Source: Agarilytica sp045430285
GTDB lineage: Bacteria > Pseudomonadota > Gammaproteobacteria > Pseudomonadales > Cellvibrionaceae
DNA length: 64,000 nt
NCBI GenBank assembly: GCA_045430285.1
Contig: JAILXV010000003.1
Span: 434,001-498,000, forward strand
Direction: 5' to 3'
The translations under genes and the position numbers were made by a program. The first letter of the stretch is position 1. Each line of letters opens with the position of its first letter. The notes beneath the pieces are model-generated. The model saw only the letters and a list, made by a program, of their open reading frames with translations, had not been told where the DNA came from and searched no databases. Shown here one piece after another: positions 26,171 to 34,047 of this stretch.

Positions 26171-26203
26171 AAAGCCCCAGTTAGCTTTACCAACCGGGGC
26201 TTT
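26171..26203 (-). terminator. Rho-independent terminator downstream of a short ORF
   Basis: AAAGCCCC at 26171-26178 pairs with GGGGCTTT at 26196-26203. On the minus strand the stem is followed by TTTTTGTTTTTTG. It ends the transcript of the short ORF at 26245-26364; no longer gene is found upstream of it. Confidence 0.8.
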
Positions 26204-26244
26204 ATTTCCGGAAGGCATTCACCTTCCAAATTTGGAAAGCATCG

Positions 26245-26364
26245 CTATATGTAAATTGTATTCACCACGCTGAGATTTTCGATATCGCTACCTGAGCGAA
26301 AAATAATTTGAGCCCGATTCGGCATCGAAATTTTATGTGCGGTTGTGACAATACGTTTATTCAT
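26245..26364 (-). CDS. Possible 39-residue protein
   Basis: An ATG at 26364 opens a 39-codon frame with TAG at 26245. The product starts MNKRIVTTAHKISMPNRAQ and is basic at its N-terminus. A strong terminator at 26171-26203 follows after 40 bases, which suggests a defined short transcript. The ribosome-binding site is weak (GAAG). The transcript could instead be a small RNA. Confidence 0.35.
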   Translation of the reverse strand: MNKRIVTTAHKISMPNRAQIIFRSGSDIENLSVVNTIYI

Positions 26365-26685
26365 TATGCTTCGCTTGTTTGATGAAACTGCGTATAGATT
26401 ATCGCTAGTTTTATTATTTATCAAACTCGATTTATTCTTAAAAATACTATATATATCAAATATTTATGTATGTTTATAACTGACCGTATTACTGTGTACG
26501 TAAGTAGTCCTATCACATAATATGGTAATATTTCAGACAGGGGCACTTTGGAGAAAATGTAACTTATCAATTTCTCTTTACCATTAAAAAACAGGGTCAT
26601 TATTTATAACGAATCAATCTAGTATTTTTTGTCAAAAATATTCCTTCTTATCACTTTATCTATTTCGGTCTTTACAGGCATAAAA
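26365..26685. other. AT-rich non-coding stretch
   Basis: About 320 bases, very AT-rich in the middle (26390-26480). No open frame of note was found. It probably contains the promoter for the short transcript ending at 26171 and the 3' flank of the terminator at 26686. Confidence 0.5.
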
Positions 26686-26715
26686 AAACCCAGAAGGTTA
26701 AGGCCTTCTGGGTTT
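26686..26715. terminator. Bidirectional rho-independent terminator
   Basis: AAACCCAGAAGG at 26686-26697 pairs perfectly with 26704-26715 (12-bp stem, 6-base loop). T-runs occur on both sides. It lies 240 bases beyond the stop of the 26957-27493 gene and may terminate it, or an untranslated RNA between. The 240-base gap has no gene. Confidence 0.85.
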
Positions 26716-26956
26716 CTTTTTTGAAGAGAAATCTGGAAGGCTTTTGGCCAACCAGATAGTGTATCTAGTCAGCAACTAACTCAATGTAACGAATCACCCA
26801 CGCGCAAGGTGGCGCAAGGAAAGTATCGCGTTGTGTATTTAACATTAAGTGTTTGTTCACGTGTATTCTCTACTGTGGTTTTCGCTGTTCATGGATTATA
26901 GACCGTTAGCTATTAAAATTACAAATGCTTTGCAGATACCCGAAAAAAATTTTCGT

Positions 26957-27493
26957 TTAATGAACACGGCGCTGTTGCCCAGAAGACTCTAGGATGACGT
27001 CGCTCAATAATATTTTAGACGTTTGATTAGTGTTTCCTTTTAGTCGTTCGTTGGAAAATAGCTTTCTTATTTCTGCATCTTTACGTCCTTCATACATCTC
27101 ATTTTTTTCTTCTTTCTCAACACGTTCATAGAAATGCTGTAGATCCGCTAATAATGTGTTGGTTGGGTTTTTTGCACCATCAGATAAGCTGCTGGACACC
27201 CTAGATAATAGGCCGACAGCGCCAGGATAATTACGCTCCGCTAGTTGTGTATCAATTAGGAATTCCAGTGGCTTTGTTAGATGAACGTCGGAAAATAGCT
27301 GCTTTCGACTGGATCCCAACCTCAATAACGCTATTTCCAATGCGCTTCTAAAGTAGATATCCGCTGACTCTATACGACAATGTACATGAGCAACAATGGC
27401 CCGCTGCATCAGCTCATTCCATGATGAATATGCGTGTCGTTCTGAGTTGGTAAGCTTTTCTATATGGGCTGGGCAAAAGTATTTCGAGTTCAT
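26957..27493 (-). CDS. Hypothetical helical protein under probable Fur control
   Basis: A 178-residue protein with no signal peptide or membrane segment. The sequence looks all-helical (NELMQRAIVAHVHCRIESADIYFRSALEIALLRLG), like a TPR-type fold. A Cys/His pair stands near the N-terminus (KYFCPAHIEKL). The tail is polar. I do not recognise a family. A Fur-box match lies about 95 bases upstream at 27589-27607, which suggests induction in low iron. Confidence 0.6.
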   Translation of the reverse strand: MNSKYFCPAHIEKLTNSERHAYSSWNELMQRAIVAHVHCRIESADIYFRSALEIALLRLGSSRKQLFSDVHLTKPLEFLIDTQLAERNYPGAVGLLSRVSSSLSDGAKNPTNTLLADLQHFYERVEKEEKNEMYEGRKDAEIRKLFSNERLKGNTNQTSKILLSDVILESSGQQRRVH

Positions 27494-27588
27494 AGTTGTG
27501 CACCCCTAACGGTTTGGCTGAATACCGCTAGGCACGTGTTTTCTATCTACTTTTCCAAAAAGAACAAGAGCCTAGCAAGACATCAAAT

Positions 27589-27607
27589 AATAATGATTAT
27601 CATTTGC
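27589..27607. promoter_or_regulatory. Fur-box-like operator
   Basis: AATAATGATTATCATTTGC matches the 19-base Fur consensus at 15 positions. It lies in the gap between the 26957-27493 gene and the 27658-27849 ORF, about 95 bases before the ATG of the former. It would mediate iron-dependent repression. Confidence 0.7.
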
Positions 27608-27657
27608 AAGTCAACCATTTATCCCGCCTGTTTTTTGATATAGCCGACGTTTTAAAC

Positions 27658-27849
27658 TTAGCGTCTTTTTTGGAGTATTGTCTTACGCTTAACGGCGCTC
27701 GCCCCAGCCAATGTGTCTAACACACGTAATTTTCGGATAGCTCGTATATCAAGTTCACGTGCAACTAAATGATGTTGCACAATGGTCACCGATGCCAATG
27801 CCATGATCGCAAGAAAAGGCATATATCGAATAAGGATTTCAGTCATCAT
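27658..27849 (-). CDS. Possible small membrane protein, 63 aa
   Basis: A short frame from ATG 27849 (or TTG at 27882, just after the SDR stop). It has one hydrophobic segment (EILIRYMPFLAIMALASVTIV) followed by a basic tail (RAIRKLRVLDT and KRKTILQKRR). It lies 33 bases beyond the SDR gene on the same strand. There is no good ribosome-binding site, so translation may depend on coupling. It could be a spurious frame. Confidence 0.38.
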   Translation of the reverse strand: MMTEILIRYMPFLAIMALASVTIVQHHLVARELDIRAIRKLRVLDTLAGASAVKRKTILQKRR

Positions 27850-27882
27850 TATTGCTTTTGGATTAATTCGTTTGAATCTCAA

Positions 27883-28602
27883 TTATTTAGAGATTAGCTT
27901 TTTATACAAAGAAAACGGCAACAATAATAATATGGCGGCGATAACGCGCCATCGTTTCGTGACATATACAACCCGTCGTTTTTTCTTGATCGCTTTAAGT
28001 ATCTGACGAACGGCTTTTTCCACTGGTGCACACATTGATGGTGAAACACCTTTCGCCATTTCGGTATCAACGAAACCTGGACGAATATCGGTGACATCAA
28101 TATTTTTATTTTGTAGCTTTGCTCTACACGATAACCCTTCAAGGAAAGATGATACATATGCTTTTGATGCGTTATAGGAAGAGAAGGGTCCACCTCTCAC
28201 CGCGGCGACTGAGGATATCCCAACAATATGACCGCAGCCCTGATCAGCGAAATAGTGATATGCCGTATTTGCCATCGCAGTAAACCCTGAGACATTTACT
28301 GATACTGTTGCTAACTCATCTTCTAGTAAGAATTTACGATCGACTGTTCCTATGCCAGAAGAGATGACAACAAGGTCTACTTTCCCCATCTCACTGAGTA
28401 GTGCTTTTAGTGTTTCAGTGGATTTTATTGGGTCATCAAGATCCATTTCTTTTATAAAAGACGTGTTCGGTAATTCCTTTTGAAGAGATCGAAGTAATTC
28501 CGACCGACGCCCTGTTGCTCCAATTATCGCGCCTTCAGCCGACATTTGTTTGGCCAGTTCTCTTCCCATTCCCGAAGTCGCACCAATGATAATTGCTTTC
28601 AT
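27883..28602 (-). CDS. Short-chain dehydrogenase/reductase
   Basis: A 239-residue classical SDR. The nucleotide-binding glycine motif is IIIGATSGMGRELA near the N-terminus, and SSGIG supplies the NNAG-position loop (VVISSGIGT). The catalytic Ser is in VGISSVAAV and the YxxxK pair in YNASKAYVSS. RPGFVDTEMA follows. The C-terminal hydrophobic stretch (WRVIAAILLLLPFSLY) may tether it to the membrane. The substrate is unknown. It lies 27 bases after a GNAT gene. Confidence 0.9.
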   Translation of the reverse strand: MKAIIIGATSGMGRELAKQMSAEGAIIGATGRRSELLRSLQKELPNTSFIKEMDLDDPIKSTETLKALLSEMGKVDLVVISSGIGTVDRKFLLEDELATVSVNVSGFTAMANTAYHYFADQGCGHIVGISSVAAVRGGPFSSYNASKAYVSSFLEGLSCRAKLQNKNIDVTDIRPGFVDTEMAKGVSPSMCAPVEKAVRQILKAIKKKRRVVYVTKRWRVIAAILLLLPFSLYKKLISK

Positions 28603-28629
28603 ATATTCCCTTATCGTTTGATGTTTTGT

Positions 28630-29082
28630 TTACTCAATAATTACATTTTTGGTTTCTAGTTGAAACCAGTTGAATATCTGATTTGTTTTAATGATGTTAA
28701 ATCCTAGGTGAAGGTAAAGATCCGTCGCTGGATTGATTTTGAAGGTCCCTAAACGCAGATTTTTATTTTCGGTTTTAGATTTGTTAATAATGAGTTTGAT
28801 CAGCTCTGTGCCCAACCCTTTATTGCGGTATTTTTCATAAAGCTGGAGGTCATAAATGTAGAGTGACTCTTCTTCTGTATACAGAAGTATGTATCCAAAT
28901 ATTTCTCCAGAGGTGGGATCAGATATTTTTTGTAAGTCTGATTTTGCTAAATAGGAACGTCTTTCCTTTTTGTTCCATGGGATATTGAGCTCTTCAAAAT
29001 ATGGCCACATGTTTTCATAGGAAAGCTTTAAGTACGCATCACTTTCCGTTTCATTAACATTACTTAAATGCCAAGGAATCAT
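28630..29082 (-). CDS. GNAT-family N-acetyltransferase
   Basis: A 150-residue GNAT protein. The acetyl-CoA binding motif is YEKYRNKGLGTELIKLII, that is a Q/RxxGxG/A type loop. The strand before it (ESLYIYDLQLYEKY) and the final LRLGTFKINPATDLYLHLGF fit the fold. Target unknown. It is co-oriented with the SDR gene 27 bases downstream. Confidence 0.85.
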   Translation of the reverse strand: MIPWHLSNVNETESDAYLKLSYENMWPYFEELNIPWNKKERRSYLAKSDLQKISDPTSGEIFGYILLYTEEESLYIYDLQLYEKYRNKGLGTELIKLIINKSKTENKNLRLGTFKINPATDLYLHLGFNIIKTNQIFNWFQLETKNVIIE

Positions 29083-29200
29083 AAAGTGTGTTCAGTATGT
29101 GAGAATGTTCGTGCTGGGGAAGATAGAAGATAAAAAGAGTGAGCAGAAGACGATATCCATATCATTATTGGTATTCCCTTAGCAAAGAATAAAAGGAAAC

Positions 29201-29232
29201 CCAAGGCACTGTATTTAAACACAGTGCCTTGG
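29201..29232 (-). terminator. gyrB rho-independent terminator
   Basis: CCAAGGCACTGT at 29201-29212 pairs with 29221-29232 (12-bp stem, 8-base loop). On the minus strand GTTTCCTTTT follows. It lies 10 bases beyond the gyrB stop. Confidence 0.88.
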
Positions 29233-29241
29233 TAACTTTAT

Positions 29242-31668
29242 TCACACATCAAGATTCGATACAGACAATGCATTGGTTTCAATAAATTCTCGTCGTGGCT
29301 CAACATTATCGCCCATCAAACAAGTAAATATTTGGTCGGCTGCAATAGCATCTTCTACGGTAACTTTGAGCATGCGACGGTTACCCGCATCCATCGTCGT
29401 TTCCCATAGTTGCTCTGGGTTCATCTCACCCAAACCTTTATAGCGTTGGATGTTGTAACCTTTTTTCGATTCTGCAATAACCCATTCGAATGCTTCTTTA
29501 AAGTTAGCCACTTCGTAGGTGCGTTCACCTTTCGCAACATAGGCGCCCTCTTCGATAAGGTCACCTACTTGTTCGCCTAATGAGCGCATTTGTCTGTACT
29601 CTTCAGACTCAAATAAATCTGCGTTCAGAAGCACAAATGATTCGACGCCGTGGGCAACAATGGTGAGTTTTGGTACAAAGTGGTGTCTTTCTTTATTCTC
29701 ATAAAGCGAGATGCTGAATTGGTGCGTTTTAGAACTTTCGTTTAATACTTTTGCCTTCTCATCCAAAAGCTCAACCCAACTTTGCATAGTTGTTTGATCG
29801 AGTAGATCTTCTGGGCTGACGGTAGGCAGGTAAATAAGTGATTCCAAGATAGTCGTGGGGTATACACGAGATAACTTAGATACTATGCCTTCTACACGGC
29901 GAAAATCGATAACCAACTTTTCCAATTGCGCACCGGAAAGAGCCGGAGCGTCCGCAGACACATGCAAACGTGAAGACTCGATAGCCGCATTCGTTAAGAA
30001 CTCATTTAGCTCATCATCGTCTTTAAGGTATTGCTCTTGTTTGCCTTTCGCGATTTTGTAAAGTGGTGGCTGTGCGATGAAAATATGTCCGCGCTCAACC
30101 AACTCTCGCATTTGTCTGAAGAAGAAGGTTAATAACAAAGTACGAATATGAGATCCATCCACATCCGCATCCGTCATGATAACGATACTGTGATAGCGCA
30201 GTTTATCCGGATTAAATTCTGAAGCACCGATACCACAGCCTAAGGCAGTAATAAGTGTGCCGACTTCGGCACTGGAAAGCATCTTATCAAAGCGCGCTTT
30301 TTCGACGTTTAGGATTTTACCTTTAAGCGGTAAGATCGCTTGGGTGCGTCGATCGCGGCCTTGCTTCGCTGATCCACCCGCAGAATCACCCTCCACCAGG
30401 TATATTTCTGAAAGGGCTGGGTCTTTTTCTTGGCAATCCGCTAACTTGCCTGGAAGACCAGCAATATCTAGCGCGCCTTTACGCCGTGTCATTTCTCGCG
30501 CTTTACGTGCGGCTTCTCTCGCCTTAGCGGCTTCTATCATTTTCATCACGATAGACTTGGCTTCTTGGGGGTTTTCCAATAGGAAATCGGTAAACGACGC
30601 ACCCATCTCTTGTTCTACAGCAGATTTTACTTCCGAAGAAACCAACTTGTCTTTAGTTTGCGAAGAGAACTTAGGATCTGGAACCTTCACGGAAACAATC
30701 CCTGTAAGACCTTCCCGTGCGTCATCCCCAGTCGTAGAGATTTTTTCTTTCTTAGCGATGCCTTCTTTTTCAATATAAGTATTCAGTCCGCGAGTGAGTG
30801 CGCCCCTAAACCCTGCCAAGTGAGTACCGCCATCCCGCTGTGGAATGTTGTTTGTGTAACAAAATATGTTTTCTTGGAAGCCATCGTTCCACTGTAATGC
30901 GACCTCTACGCCCACACCATCTTCACGCTGAGTATTGAAATGCATCACTTTGTTGATGGGATTTTTGTTCTGATTTAGGTATTCAACAAAGGCTTTTAGG
31001 CCGCCTTCATATTCGTAGACTTCTTCTCTTCCACTTTTTTCATCTTTTAGAACAATTCGAACACCGGAGTTAAGGAAGCTTAACTCTCTTAGACGCTTAG
31101 AAAGCTGTTCAAAATGGAATTCTATATTGTTAAACGTATCCGGTGAGGGCACGAAATGGACTTCGGTTCCTTGCTCTTCTGTTTCACCAATGATGGTAAG
31201 CGGCTTTTCCGGTACACCATCATGATATACCTGCTCAAATACTTTGCCTTTACGGCGGATGGTGAGCTTAAGTGTGGAGGACAAAGCATTCACGACCGAG
31301 ACACCTACACCATGTAAACCACCACTGACTTTATAGGTATTGTCATCAAACTTACCGCCAGCATGTAAAACGGTCATGATAACTTCCGCAGCAGATACAC
31401 CTTCAGCGTGCATTTCCGTGGGAATACCCCTTCCATTATCTTTAACTGTAATGGATTCATTGGGGTGGATAACTATTTTAATCTCAGAGCAGTGGCCCGC
31501 TAATGCTTCATCTATTGAGTTATCGACAATCTCAAACACCATATGGTGCAAGCCTGTACCGTCATCGGTGTCACCAATATACATCCCAGGGCGTTTACGA
31601 ACTGCGTCTAGGCCTTTAAGTACCTTAATACTCGAGGAATCGTAATCGATATTTTCTTCTTCTGACAT
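29242..31668 (-). CDS. gyrB: DNA gyrase subunit B
   Basis: An 808-residue GyrB of normal gammaproteobacterial length. The GHKL ATPase domain includes LEAVRKRPGMYIGD-like LDAVRKRPGMYIGD, EIVDNSIDEALAGHC, DNGRGIPTE, and GGLHGVGVSVVNALS. The TOPRIM domain contains YLVEGDSAGGSAKQGRDR, PLKGKILNVEKA and IMTDADVDGSHIRTLLLTFFFRQM. C-terminal IQRYKGLGEMNPEQLWETTM closes the core. Together with GyrA it introduces negative supercoils. It is the last gene of the dnaA-dnaN-recF-gyrB series. Confidence 0.99.
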   Translation of the reverse strand: MSEEENIDYDSSSIKVLKGLDAVRKRPGMYIGDTDDGTGLHHMVFEIVDNSIDEALAGHCSEIKIVIHPNESITVKDNGRGIPTEMHAEGVSAAEVIMTVLHAGGKFDDNTYKVSGGLHGVGVSVVNALSSTLKLTIRRKGKVFEQVYHDGVPEKPLTIIGETEEQGTEVHFVPSPDTFNNIEFHFEQLSKRLRELSFLNSGVRIVLKDEKSGREEVYEYEGGLKAFVEYLNQNKNPINKVMHFNTQREDGVGVEVALQWNDGFQENIFCYTNNIPQRDGGTHLAGFRGALTRGLNTYIEKEGIAKKEKISTTGDDAREGLTGIVSVKVPDPKFSSQTKDKLVSSEVKSAVEQEMGASFTDFLLENPQEAKSIVMKMIEAAKAREAARKAREMTRRKGALDIAGLPGKLADCQEKDPALSEIYLVEGDSAGGSAKQGRDRRTQAILPLKGKILNVEKARFDKMLSSAEVGTLITALGCGIGASEFNPDKLRYHSIVIMTDADVDGSHIRTLLLTFFFRQMRELVERGHIFIAQPPLYKIAKGKQEQYLKDDDELNEFLTNAAIESSRLHVSADAPALSGAQLEKLVIDFRRVEGIVSKLSRVYPTTILESLIYLPTVSPEDLLDQTTMQSWVELLDEKAKVLNESSKTHQFSISLYENKERHHFVPKLTIVAHGVESFVLLNADLFESEEYRQMRSLGEQVGDLIEEGAYVAKGERTYEVANFKEAFEWVIAESKKGYNIQRYKGLGEMNPEQLWETTMDAGNRRMLKVTVEDAIAADQIFTCLMGDNVEPRREFIETNALSVSNLDV

Positions 31669-31706
31669 GGAAGCGTTTACTCTTTATTGTTTAATTTTTT
31701 CACTAG

Positions 31707-32813
31707 TTAAACTAGTTCACCATGTTTCACGTGAAACATTTTTAATGGCTCGGCATATGTTTCATAGTCTGGCCATATGGAATTGCGACAAGACGCTTCA
31801 ATTCCAGTAATAAATACCTGGGAGCCGAGCTCATTGAGCCAATCCCCCATCAGTTTTTGGTTCGCTTGATCTAACTCGGAAGGCAGATCATCCACCGCAA
31901 ATATCGGCGTTTGTCGTTTTACTTCTTTCAATACTGTCGCTTGAGCAATATAAAGCGCCGCAATCAACAGCTTTTGCTGCCCTCGGGACAATATATCTAC
32001 GGCATTGCCTGCGTTGGTCTTTACTATAAAGTCTGACTTATGAGGGCCCAGTGTAGAATAGCCATAAGACTTATCTCTATCGAAAGCATTTTTCAATTGC
32101 GCTGAAAAAGCACCTTCGCCTAACTTCCAGCCCTGCTTTAACTCCAGATAAATTTCCCCAGGTAAACGATCTAAAAGCGGCGCCAAGATTGCGTTAAACT
32201 GATCACTTAAAAGTTTAAAGCTGGATTCGCGATCATTCGCGATATCCTGGCTTAACTTAGCTATCTCTATGTCCCAAGGTTCCAAATCCGAATAGCGTAT
32301 TTTATCACGTCGGAGCAGACTATTCCGTTGTTTGTAACACCTAATAACTTGGTTCCACGAACCAGAAAACTGATGTTTCACGTGAAACACTAACCAGTCG
32401 AAGAACTTTCGGCGGTCTTTAGCCGAGCCTTCCAACAATGAAAAAGAACCTGAGTTAATCACCAACAAAGGAATATGTTTTGCCAAAGAGGAAGCACTGG
32501 CCACCGACTTCCCATCGAGCTTGATAGTGAAATCGCCCTTCCGCCGGCGCAACAAACCGAGTTGATGTGCAGCGCCATCATCGTTATCTACCTTACCGTG
32601 AACCACAAACTCTGATTGGTCATCTTGGATAAGACTGCGATATTTGTGCGTTCTAAAGGAGCGACCGTGCGCAAGCATACTGATACTTTCCAGAATACTG
32701 GATTTACCCGCGCCGTTTTGACCTAAGATAATGTTAACTTTTTTACTGGGCTCAATAGAAATGGAGCCCAGGTTGCGGAAGTGTTGGATGTTGAGAAGGG
32801 AAATGGATGGCAT
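31707..32813 (-). CDS. recF: DNA replication and repair protein RecF
   Basis: A 368-residue RecF. Walker A is GQNGAGKSSILE; the ABC signature is DILSRGQQKLLIAALYIA and Walker B is PIFAVDDLPSELD. It binds ssDNA/dsDNA junctions and loads RecA with RecOR. Two perfect parS palindromes lie in the coding sequence; both are read as FHVKH, one at WLVFHVKHQ and one at the extreme C-terminus. The C-terminal parS sits in the last codons before the stop, where coding constraint is weak. Confidence 0.97.
   Translation of the reverse strand: MPSISLLNIQHFRNLGSISIEPSKKVNIILGQNGAGKSSILESISMLAHGRSFRTHKYRSLIQDDQSEFVVHGKVDNDDGAAHQLGLLRRRKGDFTIKLDGKSVASASSLAKHIPLLVINSGSFSLLEGSAKDRRKFFDWLVFHVKHQFSGSWNQVIRCYKQRNSLLRRDKIRYSDLEPWDIEIAKLSQDIANDRESSFKLLSDQFNAILAPLLDRLPGEIYLELKQGWKLGEGAFSAQLKNAFDRDKSYGYSTLGPHKSDFIVKTNAGNAVDILSRGQQKLLIAALYIAQATVLKEVKRQTPIFAVDDLPSELDQANQKLMGDWLNELGSQVFITGIEASCRNSIWPDYETYAEPLKMFHVKHGELV
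31723..31738. promoter_or_regulatory. parS site in the recF 3' end
   Basis: TGTTTCACGTGAAACA, a perfect match to the universal parS palindrome, lies in the last codons of recF. It should be the nucleation point for ParB, encoded about 13 kb away, and mark the origin for segregation. Confidence 0.97.
32374..32389. promoter_or_regulatory. Second parS site inside recF
   Basis: A second perfect 16-base parS palindrome, 651 bases from the first, encodes FHVKH in the middle of RecF. Confidence 0.97.
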
Positions 32814-32852
32814 TGTGCGCCTGTAATTCTTAGGAATTACGTATATGTTGTG

Positions 32853-33956
32853 TTACAAACGCATCGGCATCACAACATATAAGGCTTCGGAAGCATCTGG
32901 GGTCTCTATCAAAGCACTGCTATTCGAATCCAACAGCGTAATTTTCAGATTCTCTGTGCTGATAACATTGGCAACATCTTGCAAGTAACTCACATTAAAA
33001 CCCACTTCTAATGAATCGCCAGTGTAATCCACCGCTACTTGGTCCTCAGCTTCTTCTTGTTCTGGATTGTTAGCAACCACAGTGAGCTTGCCAGTTTCCA
33101 ACAATAAGCGAACGCCACGGTACTTTTCATTCGATAAAATGGAGGTTCTAGCAAAAGCATTCTTCAGTTCAGCTCTATTACCGATAACGATCTTATCACC
33201 ACCTTTGGGCAATACACGTTCGTAATCTGGGAACTTCCCATCGACGAGCTTAGAGGTGAAGGTATAGGAATCTGTAATTGCGCGAATATGATTGGAGCCC
33301 ATAATAACTTCAACCGTGTCTTCTTTATCATCGAGCAGTCGTGATAGCTCAATCACCCCTTTTCTGGGTAATATAGACTGTCTAACGTCAGTAACATCAA
33401 CATTAACGTCCTTAGTACACATCGCTAATCGGTGGCCATCTGTTGTTACAACACGAATTTGTTGAGGACGAATCTCCCACAACATGCCGTTTAAATAGTA
33501 GCGAACGTCCTGTTGGGCCATTGCAAAACCTGTCTTCTCGATCAGATCTTTAATCGCTATTTGTGGACAGGTAAAAGAAAGGTCACGAGCGCCCTCTTCA
33601 ACAGCAGGGAAATCATTGGCAGGAAGTGTCGATAAGCTAAAACGACTGCGACCGCTTTTAACCATCACTTTTTGCTCGTCTTGAGAAAACTCAATCATTG
33701 AACCATCAGGTAGTGCTTTACATATATCGAGAAACTTCTTTGCAGGAACGGTGATTTCACCTTCCGTCACATCGCCTTCCAGCGCCAATCGACCAACGAT
33801 TTCCACCTCTAGATCTGTGCCAGTTAACGATAATTGGTTTTTCTCTAGTACCAACAATACATTCGCAAGAACAGGAAGCGTTTGACGGCGTTCGACAACA
33901 CCGGTAACAAGTTGAAGAGGTTTTAACAAAGCTTCACGGGAAACGGTAAATCTCAT
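32853..33956 (-). CDS. dnaN: DNA polymerase III beta subunit (sliding clamp)
   Basis: A 367-residue beta clamp with three repeated domains. It starts MRFTVSREALLKPLQLVTGVVERRQTLPVLANVLL, and ends EALYVVMPMRL, the usual C-terminal signature. YYLNGMLWEI and TDGHRLAMC are conserved. It tethers polymerase III to DNA. The gene sits between recF and dnaA, gaps about 40 and 90 bases. Confidence 0.99.
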   Translation of the reverse strand: MRFTVSREALLKPLQLVTGVVERRQTLPVLANVLLVLEKNQLSLTGTDLEVEIVGRLALEGDVTEGEITVPAKKFLDICKALPDGSMIEFSQDEQKVMVKSGRSRFSLSTLPANDFPAVEEGARDLSFTCPQIAIKDLIEKTGFAMAQQDVRYYLNGMLWEIRPQQIRVVTTDGHRLAMCTKDVNVDVTDVRQSILPRKGVIELSRLLDDKEDTVEVIMGSNHIRAITDSYTFTSKLVDGKFPDYERVLPKGGDKIVIGNRAELKNAFARTSILSNEKYRGVRLLLETGKLTVVANNPEQEEAEDQVAVDYTGDSLEVGFNVSYLQDVANVISTENLKITLLDSNSSALIETPDASEALYVVMPMRL

Positions 33957-34047
33957 CAGTGGGTCTCTTGGTTGTTATAAATCTACAGTTATGGGGGGTT
34001 TCTCAGTTCACCGCTTTGCTGAAACACCAAGGTAAGCAAACGATGAA

